From positions 32,450 to 96,449 of the forward strand of contig UEIF01000049.1 of assembly GCA_900468805.1 (NCBI GenBank): a stretch of 64,000 nucleotides of DNA, given 5' to 3'. The DNA is from Hyphomicrobiales bacterium. GTDB lineage: Bacteria > Pseudomonadota > Alphaproteobacteria > Rhizobiales > Rhizobiaceae. Shown here piece after piece: positions 40,704 through 49,469 of the stretch; position 1 is the first letter of the stretch; the number at the start of each line of letters is the position of its first letter. Under the pieces are notes generated by a model that worked only from the letters and a program-made list of their open reading frames with translations, was not told where the DNA came from and made no database searches. Made by a program: the position numbers and the translations under genes.

Positions 40704-41648
40704 TCAATTGAGAAGGATCAGGCTTGCGGCGCCGATCAAGCCGGCATGCCTTCCGAGTTGCGCGGGCACGACCGGCACATCGCGATAAGCGGGCATCGCC
40801 CGCTCCTGAATGGTGGCCTCGATCGGGTTGTGAAGGAGATCGTAGCCGTGGGAAATTCCACCGCCCATGACGATCATGTCAGGCGAGTAGAGATGGAGCA
40901 GATTGGTAAAACCGATGCCCAGCCAGCGGGCTTCCCTGTCGATCAGCGCAAGGGCTGCTTCGTCGCCGCCGCGCGCAGCCTCGACAACGTGTCGGCCCGT
41001 CACTTCACCGTCGTGGGACAGTGTTCGAAGCGCCGAACCGTCGCCAGGCTTTGTCAGAGCCGTCGCACGTCGGCCGAGTGCAGTCCCCGACGCCACCGCC
41101 TCGAAGCAGCCCACCGCCCCGCAAAGGCATCGTTCGCTCTCGCTTGTGATGGTCATATGGCCGATTTCGCCTGCGAGCCCGCGGCGCCCGTGCACGATCC
41201 GGCCATCGGAGATCACCCCACCGCCGATGCCGGTGGAGACGGTGACGAAAACCAGCGAGGCCGCGCCGCGGCCGGCACCGAAACGCCATTCGCCGAGAGC
41301 GGCGGCGTTCGCATCGTTCTCCAACCGTACAGGCAGGTTCAAGCGGTCCTGAAGAAGGCGCGCGAGGGGGACTTCACGCCAGCCCGAGAGCGTCGGCGGT
41401 GCAGTAAGAATGCCTGCGACCGGATCAAGCGGGCCGGGCGCTCCGATGCCGATACCGAGTGGCCTGGCGTCGGGAACTTCCGAGCAGGTTTTTTCCGCAA
41501 GCATCGTGATCTGCTCGATGACTGCATCCGGTCCATCCCTGGCGCGCGTCGGCACGGATGCGAAGGCCAGCAATTTGCCGCCGTCGCCGACCAGTGCGGC
41601 GCGCAACTCCGTTCCACCCAGATCGAATGCAAGCGCAATCCTGCTCAT
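40704..41648 (-). CDS. ROK-family sugar kinase
   Basis: 314 residues. ATP-binding phosphate-1 motif LAFDLGGTELRAALV at the N-terminus, ATPase segments TGIGGGVISDG and MVMGGGISHG, and the ROK zinc motif CLCGAVGCFEA near residue 165. Phosphorylates a hexose, N-acetyl sugar or related substrate. Unlike ROK repressors it lacks an N-terminal helix-turn-helix. It is the last gene of a six-gene operon and abuts the epimerase-like gene stop, sharing one base. Confidence 0.92.
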   Translation of the reverse strand: MSRIALAFDLGGTELRAALVGDGGKLLAFASVPTRARDGPDAVIEQITMLAEKTCSEVPDARPLGIGIGAPGPLDPVAGILTAPPTLSGWREVPLARLLQDRLNLPVRLENDANAAALGEWRFGAGRGAASLVFVTVSTGIGGGVISDGRIVHGRRGLAGEIGHMTITSESERCLCGAVGCFEAVASGTALGRRATALTKPGDGSALRTLSHDGEVTGRHVVEAARGGDEAALALIDREARWLGIGFTNLLHLYSPDMIVMGGGISHGYDLLHNPIEATIQERAMPAYRDVPVVPAQLGRHAGLIGAASLILLN

Positions 41649-42367
41649 CAGGGCCGGGTCTCCAACGCATGCAGCCAGGCGATACGGCCCGGCAGATCCG
41701 TGTCACCGAACGCCAGTGATCCGAGCACGACCGTCTCGGCACCTGCTGCCCGCAACAGTGGAACGGTCTGTTCGCGGATGCCGCCGTCCGCTGCGAGAAC
41801 AATCTCCTTTTCACGTCCGGCGCGCTTCATCAGCGACCGCGCTTCGCGCAGCCGGTCGCAAGCCTTGTCCGAAAGGCTTTGTCCCTTGACGCCGATCGAG
41901 GTCCCGAGCAGCGTGAAGAAAGCGACCTCTGCGAGGAACGGTTCTGCCTCGGCGACCGGGGTTTCCAGCCGCAGAACGACGCCGGCTTCGGCCCCAAGCT
42001 CTTTTGCGAGCGCCACCGCGCGCAAACCTGCTTCACCGTTCTCCGCATGAACACTGACGAGATCGGCGCCCGCCTCGATGAACTGGCGTGTCTGCTCCTC
42101 GACGATCTCGGCCTCGACCATCAGATGCACATGGATCGGTTTTGCCGTCAGCTTGGCGATGCGGGCGACGAAATCGGGAAAGAACAGGAAGCCGGGCGTG
42201 AAGCGCGCGTCGGCAACGTCGATATGGTGGAGATCGACATAGGGTTCGATGCGCTGGAGGTCGCGCTCCATATTGGCGAGATCTGCCGACCAGAGTGAAA
42301 ACTCGCCGAGCAGCCTGTGCCGGGGCAATGCGGCGATGGCGCCGCCCGAGGGAGATTTCGATGTCAT
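41648..42367 (-). CDS. Ribulose-phosphate 3-epimerase-like TIM barrel
   Basis: 239 residues. Metal and catalytic residues are in DLHHIDVADARFTPGF (the H-x-D pair) and in HVHLMVEAE; the phosphate loop is ADGGIREQTVPLLRAAGAE with VVLGSLAFG. This is the epimerase superfamily, including allulose-6-phosphate and pentulose-phosphate epimerases. The family member is not fixed: a housekeeping Rpe is unlikely in this setting, and a ketohexose-6-phosphate epimerase would suit the ROK kinase next to it. It overlaps the hydrolase by 4 bases. Confidence 0.87.
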   Translation of the reverse strand: MTSKSPSGGAIAALPRHRLLGEFSLWSADLANMERDLQRIEPYVDLHHIDVADARFTPGFLFFPDFVARIAKLTAKPIHVHLMVEAEIVEEQTRQFIEAGADLVSVHAENGEAGLRAVALAKELGAEAGVVLRLETPVAEAEPFLAEVAFFTLLGTSIGVKGQSLSDKACDRLREARSLMKRAGREKEIVLAADGGIREQTVPLLRAAGAETVVLGSLAFGDTDLPGRIAWLHALETRP

Positions 42368-43197
42368 GGCTGAGCGACGCTCCGATGTTTGAATTCTGTG
42401 GTGAGGAATTGCTGGATCACCGTTCGGACCGCGGCGAAATGAGCTTCCGCACCCGCTGCCTTTGCCGGCACTTCGAGGAAATGCGCATTTGGAAGCGCGT
42501 CAGCCGTCAACCGTGCAACGGCGAGAGGGTGAATGGCATCCTGCTGATTGCCGAGGACGAGGGCCGGAATAGCAAGCTTTGCCGCCTCTTCTCGCGAAAC
42601 GCCGGTCCCATCCGAGGCGATGTCATCAAGCACGTCGGCAAAGGCCAACGCATCCGGGCGCTCGAAATAACCGAGCAGGGAAGCGAGATTGTCTGGCGCT
42701 TCCACCCGCAGACGTTCCGCTGTCGCCGACCTGGCAAAAAGCGCCTTGCCTTCGGCAAGTGGATGAGATCGAAGCAAGGCCGCAATCTCGCGGATCGGCG
42801 TAAGATTGTCGGGCGCACGGGCAAAGGACCAGGCCGGGCGGACCAGGATGAGACCGATGACGCGCTCGGGGTGCGTTTTTGCCAGATGTAGCGCGATGGC
42901 TGCGCCCATGGAGATGCCACCGGCGATGAACCGGTCTATTCCCTTTTCGTCTGCCGCGGCGATGACGTCTGCCGCAAACATCGCAATCGAAAAGGGGCGT
43001 TGTGTGCCGAGCGTCGAGCTGCCATGTCCGCGGCACTCGGTCGTGATCCGCCGCCAGTCGAGCCCCTCGGGGAGAACCTGTACGACCTGCGCCTCATTGC
43101 CTCCGAGCCCGTGTTGAAACAGCAAGGCCTTGCCTGTCCCGCAGTCGTGGACGGAAAGGTCGGCATCGTCTCGCCCGAGGGTGATCTGCACCTTCAT
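42364..43197 (-). CDS. Alpha/beta hydrolase
   Basis: 277 residues. Oxyanion region LFQHGLGGNEAQV, nucleophile elbow GGISMGAAIALHLA with the catalytic Ser, acid region near ALVLGNQQDAIHPLAVA, which is where the Asp and nearby His sit, and histidine further on near EAHFAAV. No signal peptide. It resembles 3-oxoadipate enol-lactonase-like hydrolases. In this operon it might open a lactone or cleave an ester or keto-sugar product. The frame is coupled by 4-base overlaps at both ends, so it belongs to the pathway. Confidence 0.87.
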   Translation of the reverse strand: MKVQITLGRDDADLSVHDCGTGKALLFQHGLGGNEAQVVQVLPEGLDWRRITTECRGHGSSTLGTQRPFSIAMFAADVIAAADEKGIDRFIAGGISMGAAIALHLAKTHPERVIGLILVRPAWSFARAPDNLTPIREIAALLRSHPLAEGKALFARSATAERLRVEAPDNLASLLGYFERPDALAFADVLDDIASDGTGVSREEAAKLAIPALVLGNQQDAIHPLAVARLTADALPNAHFLEVPAKAAGAEAHFAAVRTVIQQFLTTEFKHRSVAQP

Positions 43198-44015
43198 CGG
43201 ATCAGATCCGAAAGAAATCTGGCGACGGCGGGTGCCTGCTCCGCCGCAAGGCCGTGCGTGACGAGCGCACCGCTGAAACCGGTCGCGCGCAGGCCGTCGA
43301 TGAAGGCAGGGAAATCGACAATACCCTGACCTGCCGTCGCAAAGCGGCCATCGGCATGGCGGTCCTTCGCATGCGCCATCGCCACATGCCCGGCCGAGAG
43401 TTCGATCGCCCTGTCGACGATCTCGGACACTTCGGCCGGTGTCGCCTGCTCGAAGAGGTTTGCCGGATCGAGCACGATGCGCAGGCGCCTCGACCCCATC
43501 TCTCCGATCAGCCGCACCGCATCAACAGCGGAGGTGACGATGTTTGCCTGTTCCGGCTCAATGCCGAGATCGATGTCGTGCCGCTCGGCGAGTTCCAGCG
43601 CTTTTTCCATTTCGGCCGCCATATCGGCCCAGGCGGACGGAAGCGCATTGTCCGGATGATGCATCCATTGGTCTTGGGCATGGCGGCTGCCGGTGCAGAG
43701 CGTCACCAGCGGAATCTGCAGGGCCGCTGCCGTTTCAATCACCACCCCAAGCTGTTTGAGCCCCCTTTCCCGCACGGATTTGTCCGGATGGGCCATGTTA
43801 TAGGTGCCTGAAAGTGCCGCGAGTGAAACGCCGGTCTCTTCAGATGCCGCCCGGATCGCGGTAATCGTTTCCGGCGCCACTGCGTCCGGCATCGATGGCA
43901 GACCGACGCAGGCGAAATTGAACTGAGTCGTCGCAAATCCGCTGTTACGAACGGCGGAGAGCACGCGCTCGGGGTCTGTGCCGGGGAAGGTCTTTGCAAA
44001 GATGCCAAGCTGCAT
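43194..44015 (-). CDS. Sugar phosphate isomerase/epimerase-family TIM barrel
   Basis: 273 residues of the xylose isomerase-like TIM-barrel superfamily: QLGIFAKTFPGTDPERVLSA at the start, LVTLCTGSRHAQDQW, IDLGIEPEQANIVTSA with the metal Glu, RIVLDPANLFEQATP and VAMAHAKDRHADGRF with metal ligands. Members isomerise or epimerise sugars, or cleave 3-keto-glycosides as lyases. The partner dehydrogenase next door, which could make a keto sugar, supports one of these. It overlaps its neighbours by a few bases. Confidence 0.85.
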   Translation of the reverse strand: MQLGIFAKTFPGTDPERVLSAVRNSGFATTQFNFACVGLPSMPDAVAPETITAIRAASEETGVSLAALSGTYNMAHPDKSVRERGLKQLGVVIETAAALQIPLVTLCTGSRHAQDQWMHHPDNALPSAWADMAAEMEKALELAERHDIDLGIEPEQANIVTSAVDAVRLIGEMGSRRLRIVLDPANLFEQATPAEVSEIVDRAIELSAGHVAMAHAKDRHADGRFATAGQGIVDFPAFIDGLRATGFSGALVTHGLAAEQAPAVARFLSDLIR

Positions 44016-45091
44016 CAGACCGATCCTGTGACGGTTGCGAGTTCGACGCGTTCGCTGGTTTCTACCGAGCGGGCGATGGCGACCATGGCGCGGATGGAGG
44101 CGATGCCGTCCTCTATATTGGCGCCGCGCATCGGCGCGCCGTTCAGCACGGTATCGGCAAGCCCTTCCAGTTGCCGGCGGAAGAAGTGCCCGTCGGCGCC
44201 TAGTGGCTTGCGCGTGGTCGCGTCCTTTTCGTGGAAGATCTCGACCTCGCTCGCCCTGAGGTACCAGGGATTGAAGGTCTTAGCGATCACCGAACCGTTT
44301 TCGCCATAGAGTTGGAAGCCCTCATGCCAGTCCATGCGGACCGCGACCGTCAGATCGAGATGACCGAGCGCGCCATTGGCGAACTCGGTTTCCACGAACC
44401 AGCAATAGGCGCCGGCACGCTCGAGAAGGCGGGCTCGCACCGCGACGATCTCGCCACACAGGAAACGGGCGGTATCGACGAGATGCGAGCCATGCGCCAG
44501 CATGAAATACTGGCGCAGGTCAGCCTTGGGATTTCCGGAGGGTTTTCTGGCGAACTTGCTGGTGATCGGCAGCGGCTGGACCGCGTCGGTATTGGTGTAG
44601 CGGTGGGTGGAGTCGCAGTACCAGGCTTTTAGCGCGAAGATCTCGCCGATATCGTCACGGACAAAATCCCGGGCAGCCTCCAGCGCCGGGTCGAAACGCT
44701 TCATGTGACCGACCTGCAGCACTTTGCCGGAGCGCTTGACGGCGTCGGCGAGCGCGCGGCCCTCCTCGATCGTCACGCCGGTCGGTTTCTCGCAGAGCAC
44801 ATGCTTTCCCGCATCGAGCGCCTTGACCGACATCGGCACGTGATAGGCGTCCGACGTGGCGACGATGACGGCTTCGAGCTCGGGATCGGCAAGCATCGCA
44901 TCATAATCGGCGTACATCTTCTGTGGTTCGTATGTCGCGCCCATGCGCGCAAGCAGGTCGGGTGCTGCGTCACAGATGGCGTAAAGATCGGCATTCCCAG
45001 CCTTTACGCAGGATTCGAGATGGGCGAACTGTGCAATCGGGCCGCAGCCGAGCACACCCACACGCAGCCGACGGTCTTCCTTACGGATCAT
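44015..45091 (-). CDS. Gfo/Idh/MocA-family oxidoreductase
   Basis: 358 residues. NAD(P)-binding fold at the start (RVGVLGCGPIAQFAHLES) with the conserved CEKPTGVTIEEGRALADAV; a catalytic Lys-Pro pair is in EKPTG, and the C-terminal beta-sheet domain follows (HGSHLVDTARFLCGE). It probably oxidises a hydroxyl of a sugar or inositol-like substrate. It sits between two TIM-barrel isomerase-like genes, as in many cyclitol and keto-glycoside loci. Nine bases separate it from the IolE-like stop. Confidence 0.9.
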   Translation of the reverse strand: MIRKEDRRLRVGVLGCGPIAQFAHLESCVKAGNADLYAICDAAPDLLARMGATYEPQKMYADYDAMLADPELEAVIVATSDAYHVPMSVKALDAGKHVLCEKPTGVTIEEGRALADAVKRSGKVLQVGHMKRFDPALEAARDFVRDDIGEIFALKAWYCDSTHRYTNTDAVQPLPITSKFARKPSGNPKADLRQYFMLAHGSHLVDTARFLCGEIVAVRARLLERAGAYCWFVETEFANGALGHLDLTVAVRMDWHEGFQLYGENGSVIAKTFNPWYLRASEVEIFHEKDATTRKPLGADGHFFRRQLEGLADTVLNGAPMRGANIEDGIASIRAMVAIARSVETSERVELATVTGSV

Positions 45092-45100
45092 GACTTCTCC

Positions 45101-45922
45101 TCAGGCGCCGTAGCGGCGCATCGTTTCACGGTTCGCCCGGACGGCTGCCACGGGATCGGCGGCGGCCGTGTCCGATTCCTCTTCCAAGACCAGCCAGCCA
45201 TTGAAGTGCTGCGCGGCAGCGACGACGTCGATCACGGTGGGCGTATCGCAGACCCCTTTGCCAAGCATGGCCCATTTGCCGTCTGCATCGACGTCCTTGA
45301 GGTGTAGATAGCGGATACGGTCCTGATAGGTTCGCAGCGTATCCAGAATATCGTTGTGGCCGCGCAGAATATGGCCGGTATCCGGCACCCAGCCGACGAG
45401 GTTCTTGTCGATAAGCGAGAAGATCCGGTCATAATCGGCACGGTCGAACAGCAGCGTATTGTGGTGCGAGCTCGGATGCACCGCAATATCCACGCCCGAA
45501 GCTTTGCCCAGTTCGCCGGCCCGATTGTAGAACTCCGCGGCGATTTCGAACTTCGCCTCCCGCGGCCCTTCGGAAACCACCGTCGCCGAGCCGATCGAAA
45601 CGAGGGCGCCGGAAAAGGCGGCCACGAAATCGATCCAGCGCTGTGTGGTCCTGAGATCGTTCTCGATCTCTTGCCTGACGGTGAATCCGCTTTTCGAACC
45701 GATCGCCAAAGACACGAGCGTCAGGCCATGTTTCTTCAGGCTCGCGGCGAAATGATCGGGACGATCTGCGTAGCGACCGATCATCGTGTCGGTGATCTCG
45801 ATGCCCGCGTAGCCGCCCTCAGCAATGGCTTCCAGCAGATCGTCCGGGCCGCCCTTCCAGTTTTTTCCGAGCATTTCCCAGGTGAATGTCTGGCAGCCGA
45901 CTTTCAGGTCTTTGATACTCAT
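45101..45922 (-). CDS. IolE/MocC-like sugar phosphate isomerase/epimerase
   Basis: 273 residues, first gene of the minus operon. TIM-barrel of the xylose isomerase-like class: KVGCQTFTWEMLGKNWKGGPDD, then YAGIEITDTMIGRY with the first metal Glu, and GVDIAVHPSSHHNTLLFDR, GWVPDTGHILRGHNDI and YLHLKDVDADG with further metal ligands. It resembles 2-keto-myo-inositol dehydratase (IolE) and MocC but the close partners of inositol catabolism (IolB, IolD) are absent, so the real substrate is open. Confidence 0.87.
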   Translation of the reverse strand: MSIKDLKVGCQTFTWEMLGKNWKGGPDDLLEAIAEGGYAGIEITDTMIGRYADRPDHFAASLKKHGLTLVSLAIGSKSGFTVRQEIENDLRTTQRWIDFVAAFSGALVSIGSATVVSEGPREAKFEIAAEFYNRAGELGKASGVDIAVHPSSHHNTLLFDRADYDRIFSLIDKNLVGWVPDTGHILRGHNDILDTLRTYQDRIRYLHLKDVDADGKWAMLGKGVCDTPTVIDVVAAAQHFNGWLVLEEESDTAAADPVAAVRANRETMRRYGA

Positions 45923-46126
45923 GCCCTATTCCTCGATATCGTCCTGCGTAGGCCTTCGATGATATGCCGCCGGACCGGTATGACCGCGCTCTTGGCATGA
46001 TGGTGACGTGGCGACGTCCCCTGGCGAGCCGCGTGTGACGGTCGGACTACTATTTCCGCATGGTTTATAAAAATTTATCGCGCGTCAAGAAATAAAATGT
46101 TCTATAGCGATTGTCGCGGCAGCGAT

Positions 46127-46143
46127 GCCCATCGATGATGGGC
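46127..46143. repeat. Palindrome GCCCATC-GAT-GATGGGC in divergent promoter region
   Basis: A perfect 7-bp inverted repeat with a 3-base centre, 32 bases before the plus-strand dehydrogenase start at 46176 and about 205 bases from the minus operon start. It may be an operator for one of the nearby regulators or a 5'-UTR hairpin. It has no visible second copy in the gap. Confidence 0.45.
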
Positions 46144-46175
46144 GAAACATCTGAAATTGGTGGGGAGGCCAATTC

Positions 46176-47324
46176 ATGAAAGCATATCCGGGAACCAGGC
46201 TGGGCATCGGCGTGATCGGCTGCGGCAATATCTCGATGACCTACCTGCGCAACGCCGCCCTGTTTGCCGGAGTCGAATTGAGGGCCTGTGCCGACATCTC
46301 ATCCGACATGTCGGCGCTGAGGGCGAAGGAATATGGCATCCGGGCCATGGAGGTCGATGCGCTCTTGGCCGCCCCTGAAGTCGACCTTGTCCTGAACCTC
46401 ACCATCCCGGCCGTCCATTTCGACGTGACGATGTCGGCGCTTTCTGCGGGCAAGCACGTCTTCACCGAAAAGCCGCTCGCGACGTCGGCCGCCGAGGGCC
46501 GCAAGCTAGTGGCGGAAGCCGGAGGTCGCGGTCTTCTGTTAGGTTCGGCTCCCGATACGTTCCTCGGCGCCGCCGGCCGGCGTGCACGAGGCCTGATGGA
46601 TGCAGGTGCGATCGGCCGCCCGGTCAGCGGCACCGCCTTCATGTTCGGCCGCGGCATGGAGTATTGGCACCCCAATCCGCAATTCTATTATCAACCCGGC
46701 GGTGGGCCGCTCTTTGATATGGGCCCCTACTATCTGACGATGCTCGTCAATCTGCTCGGCCCGGTGAAAAGCGTCATGGCGATGGCGACGAAAGGCCAGG
46801 AAGAGCGGCTGATCACGGCTGACGGCCCCTTCAAGAACACGACGTTCAAGGTGGGGACGCCGACCAACGTGCTCTCGCTTCTTGAGTTTCAGTCGGGCGC
46901 GACGGTGAATTTCGGTGCGTCGTGGGACGTCTTCCGGCACTCCAATCATCCGATCGAGTTGCACGGCACAGAAGGTTCGTTGCGCTTGCCCGATCCGGAT
47001 ACGTTCGGCGGAACGGTCTCGCTTTCCGAGCGCGGTGCCGAATGGAAGAATTTCGAAAGTGGAGGCGAGCTGTATGGCGCCCCGAACTGGCCGTATAGCG
47101 CTCCCGACCGCGCCAACTATCGTATGCTCGGCGTTGCCGATCTCGTCCGCGCCCTTGGCGAGGGCAGGGCGCCGCGCGCCTCCGGTGATTTGGCCCTTCA
47201 TGTTCTCGAGATCATGGAAGCGACCATGGCATCCAGCGAGGCCAGGAGCGCGGTTGAGATCGCGGGCACGGTTGCGCAACCGCCGCTGCTCGGCGAAGAT
47301 GAAGCCCGCAGCCTGCTTGCTTGA
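46176..47324 (+). CDS. Gfo/Idh/MocA-family oxidoreductase, second copy
   Basis: 382 residues. Rossmann start LGIGVIGCGNISMTYLR, catalytic EKPLATSAAEGRKLVAEAG, and the C-terminal domain with GGGPLFDMGPYYLTMLVNL. It belongs to the same family as the minus-strand dehydrogenase but is a different branch. The ribosome site is GGGGAGG, 8 bases before the ATG. It is transcribed divergently from the six-gene operon and followed 9 bases later by an esterase gene, so a two-gene operon with that esterase is likely. Confidence 0.9.
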   Translation: MKAYPGTRLGIGVIGCGNISMTYLRNAALFAGVELRACADISSDMSALRAKEYGIRAMEVDALLAAPEVDLVLNLTIPAVHFDVTMSALSAGKHVFTEKPLATSAAEGRKLVAEAGGRGLLLGSAPDTFLGAAGRRARGLMDAGAIGRPVSGTAFMFGRGMEYWHPNPQFYYQPGGGPLFDMGPYYLTMLVNLLGPVKSVMAMATKGQEERLITADGPFKNTTFKVGTPTNVLSLLEFQSGATVNFGASWDVFRHSNHPIELHGTEGSLRLPDPDTFGGTVSLSERGAEWKNFESGGELYGAPNWPYSAPDRANYRMLGVADLVRALGEGRAPRASGDLALHVLEIMEATMASSEARSAVEIAGTVAQPPLLGEDEARSLLA

Positions 47325-47333
47325 GGTGAAGCG

Positions 47334-48287
47334 ATGAAAGATCGATTGGATCCCGGCGCCGCACATGTCCTGGCGCTCGGTCGCGCCGCAAACCAGCCAC
47401 CCTTCGAGCGCGGCACAGCAGACGAGGCGCGCGCTGCCTATGACGCGGGTTGCCCGACATTGCAGGGTGATCGCGAGCCGGTCGCGGCCATCGAAGACAG
47501 AACGATCGCCGGGACGGGCGGCCCGATCCCGCTCAGGATCTACCGAGGCGTGGGCGCTCCGAACGCGGATGCGCCGGCACTTCTCTACCTTCACGGCGGC
47601 GGCTGGGTCGTCGGCACGCTTGAATCCCACGACGAGATCTGCCGGTGGTTTGCAAATATCGGCGCCTGTATCGTATTTTGCCCCGACTATCGGCTGGCCC
47701 CCGAGCACAAGTTCCCGGCGGGTTTGGAAGATTGCGTATCGGCCCTTGCCTATGTGGTGGAGCAGGCACGCGCGTTCGGTATCGATCCGGATCGGATCGC
47801 GGTCGCGGGCGATAGCGCCGGCGGCAATCTGGCCGCTGTCCTGTCACTTCTCTCGCGGGATGGCGTCGCGCGGAAAATTTCTGCGCAGCTTCTGCTCTAT
47901 CCCAACACCGATGCCGGACAGACGGCCGACAGCTATGTCAGGTTTTCCGAAGGATACGGGTTGACGACCTCGACGATGCGCTGGTTCCGGGATCATTACG
48001 TCCGCGATGCGGCTGATATCGCTGATTGGCGCGTTTCCCCCCTGCGCGTCGGAAATATCGCGGGTGTGCCACCGGCCTTCGTCGCGATTGCCGGCCATGA
48101 TATCCTCGCAGACGAGGGTGACGCCTATGCCCGCCGGCTTGCAGAGGCGGGTGTCCCTGTAATCCCTCGGCGTTGGCAGGACCAGATCCATGGTTTCGTT
48201 TCCATGGGGCGGCACATTCCGGCGGCGCGGCGGGCGGTGGAAGAGGCGGTTGCCGGATGGCGCAGCCTCCTCAATCACGCCGACTGA
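47334..48287 (+). CDS. HSL-type alpha/beta hydrolase/esterase
   Basis: 317 residues of the hormone-sensitive-lipase esterase group. Oxyanion motif HGGGWVVGTLESHD, nucleophile GDSAGGN, acid in AIAGHDILADEGD and base in QIHGFVSMGR. Cytoplasmic. These enzymes act on short acyl esters. It follows the second dehydrogenase on the plus strand and its 3' end overlaps the convergent LacI gene by about 13 bases. The link to the sugar genes suggests removal of acyl groups from an imported substrate, which is inference. Confidence 0.9.
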   Translation: MKDRLDPGAAHVLALGRAANQPPFERGTADEARAAYDAGCPTLQGDREPVAAIEDRTIAGTGGPIPLRIYRGVGAPNADAPALLYLHGGGWVVGTLESHDEICRWFANIGACIVFCPDYRLAPEHKFPAGLEDCVSALAYVVEQARAFGIDPDRIAVAGDSAGGNLAAVLSLLSRDGVARKISAQLLLYPNTDAGQTADSYVRFSEGYGLTTSTMRWFRDHYVRDAADIADWRVSPLRVGNIAGVPPAFVAIAGHDILADEGDAYARRLAEAGVPVIPRRWQDQIHGFVSMGRHIPAARRAVEEAVAGWRSLLNHAD

Positions 48288-49309
48288 CGCATCACCAATG
48301 TACCGTCGAGGATGATCCTTCGTGCAACGACCTGCGTGGTGTCATTGTCTTCGTCCAGCATCGAAAGCAGTGTGTCGACACTGCTGCGTGCCATGGCGGT
48401 GAAGTCTTGCGCCATCGTCGTCAGTGGCGGGCAGGTATAGCGGCTGAGGGGATGGTCGTCATGGGCGGCGATGCGAAGATCGCTATCGCTCCTGCGGCCG
48501 ACGCGAAGGCCGCGAGAATGGGCGGCGGCCATCGCGCCGAAGGCGAGGCGATCGTTCGCGCAGAGGATTGTCCTGCCCGGCAGCGTTCCAGCCGCGATCA
48601 TTGCATCGGTCTGCTCATATCCCATACGTTCGAAATCCCAGCCGTAGCTCTCGGTGGCGCCAAACACGACCGGTTCGAAACCGAGCGACTCCATCGTGGC
48701 GATATAGCTTGCCAGCCGCTCCCCGGAATTGTGATTGACATGCGGAATGTCGAAATATGCAGGCGGCTCGCCCGATCGGCACAGATAGTCGACGATCGTC
48801 GCAACGCTTTGGGCGTTGTTGTTGCCAATGAAGGGCGTGTCGCCTTCGATGAACGTATCGAAGTAGACAATGGGAATGCTCTCTCGGAGTTTTTCGAAGA
48901 TGCCCGGCTCGGAAGTGAGACCCAGCGGGGCGATGATCGCGCCGGCTGCCTTCAGGGACAAGAGTGTGTTGACAGCCTCGGCTTCGAGATCCGGCAAGCC
49001 GTGGGACGAGATGACGATTGGCCAGTAACCCTCATCACGGACGCGCAACTCGAGACGATTGACCATTTCGGCATAGAATGGATCTGTAATGACGGGCACG
49101 AGAATGCCGACGTTACGTGTCCTCTTGCGATTAAGGTTGCGCGCATAGAGATTGGGACGGTAGTCCGATGCCGACAGCGCGTCCTCGATGCGTTTGCGCG
49201 TCCCCGGCTTTACACTGCTCGGGCTATCGAAATACCGCGAAAGCGTTGGACGGGAAACGCCGCAGGACCGGGCGAAATCGTCCATGGTTTTGATCGTCAT
49301 CTTGTCCAT
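48275..49309 (-). CDS. LacI-family transcriptional regulator
   Basis: About 344 residues from the ATG at 49309 (MDKMTIKTMDDF); an ATG 3 codons on is also possible and the frame runs to 49363. Helix-turn-helix MDDFARSCGVSRPTLSRYFD and hinge RKRIEDALSASDYRPNLYARNLNRKR; effector domain with NVGILVPVITDPFYAEMV and later DDHPLSRYTCPPLTTM. The neighbours suggest that it controls the two divergent sugar operons at 40.7-48.3 kb. No clear LacI palindrome was found in the 46-kb intergenic region. Confidence 0.9.
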   Translation of the reverse strand: MDKMTIKTMDDFARSCGVSRPTLSRYFDSPSSVKPGTRKRIEDALSASDYRPNLYARNLNRKRTRNVGILVPVITDPFYAEMVNRLELRVRDEGYWPIVISSHGLPDLEAEAVNTLLSLKAAGAIIAPLGLTSEPGIFEKLRESIPIVYFDTFIEGDTPFIGNNNAQSVATIVDYLCRSGEPPAYFDIPHVNHNSGERLASYIATMESLGFEPVVFGATESYGWDFERMGYEQTDAMIAAGTLPGRTILCANDRLAFGAMAAAHSRGLRVGRRSDSDLRIAAHDDHPLSRYTCPPLTTMAQDFTAMARSSVDTLLSMLDEDNDTTQVVARRIILDGTLVMRQSA

Positions 49310-49469
49310 TGGCAATTCTGGTTGCACTGCGCCAAGGCTCGTCTGCGTCAGCCGATATCGCAAAGGCGGTCAGTGTGAGGGCTTTCGAATTGCGTTTCTA
49401 GCCTGACAATGTCGCATGCGCAAAATTTTTTGTTACACAAGCACAAACAGCGGCGCAACCGCCACCGCC

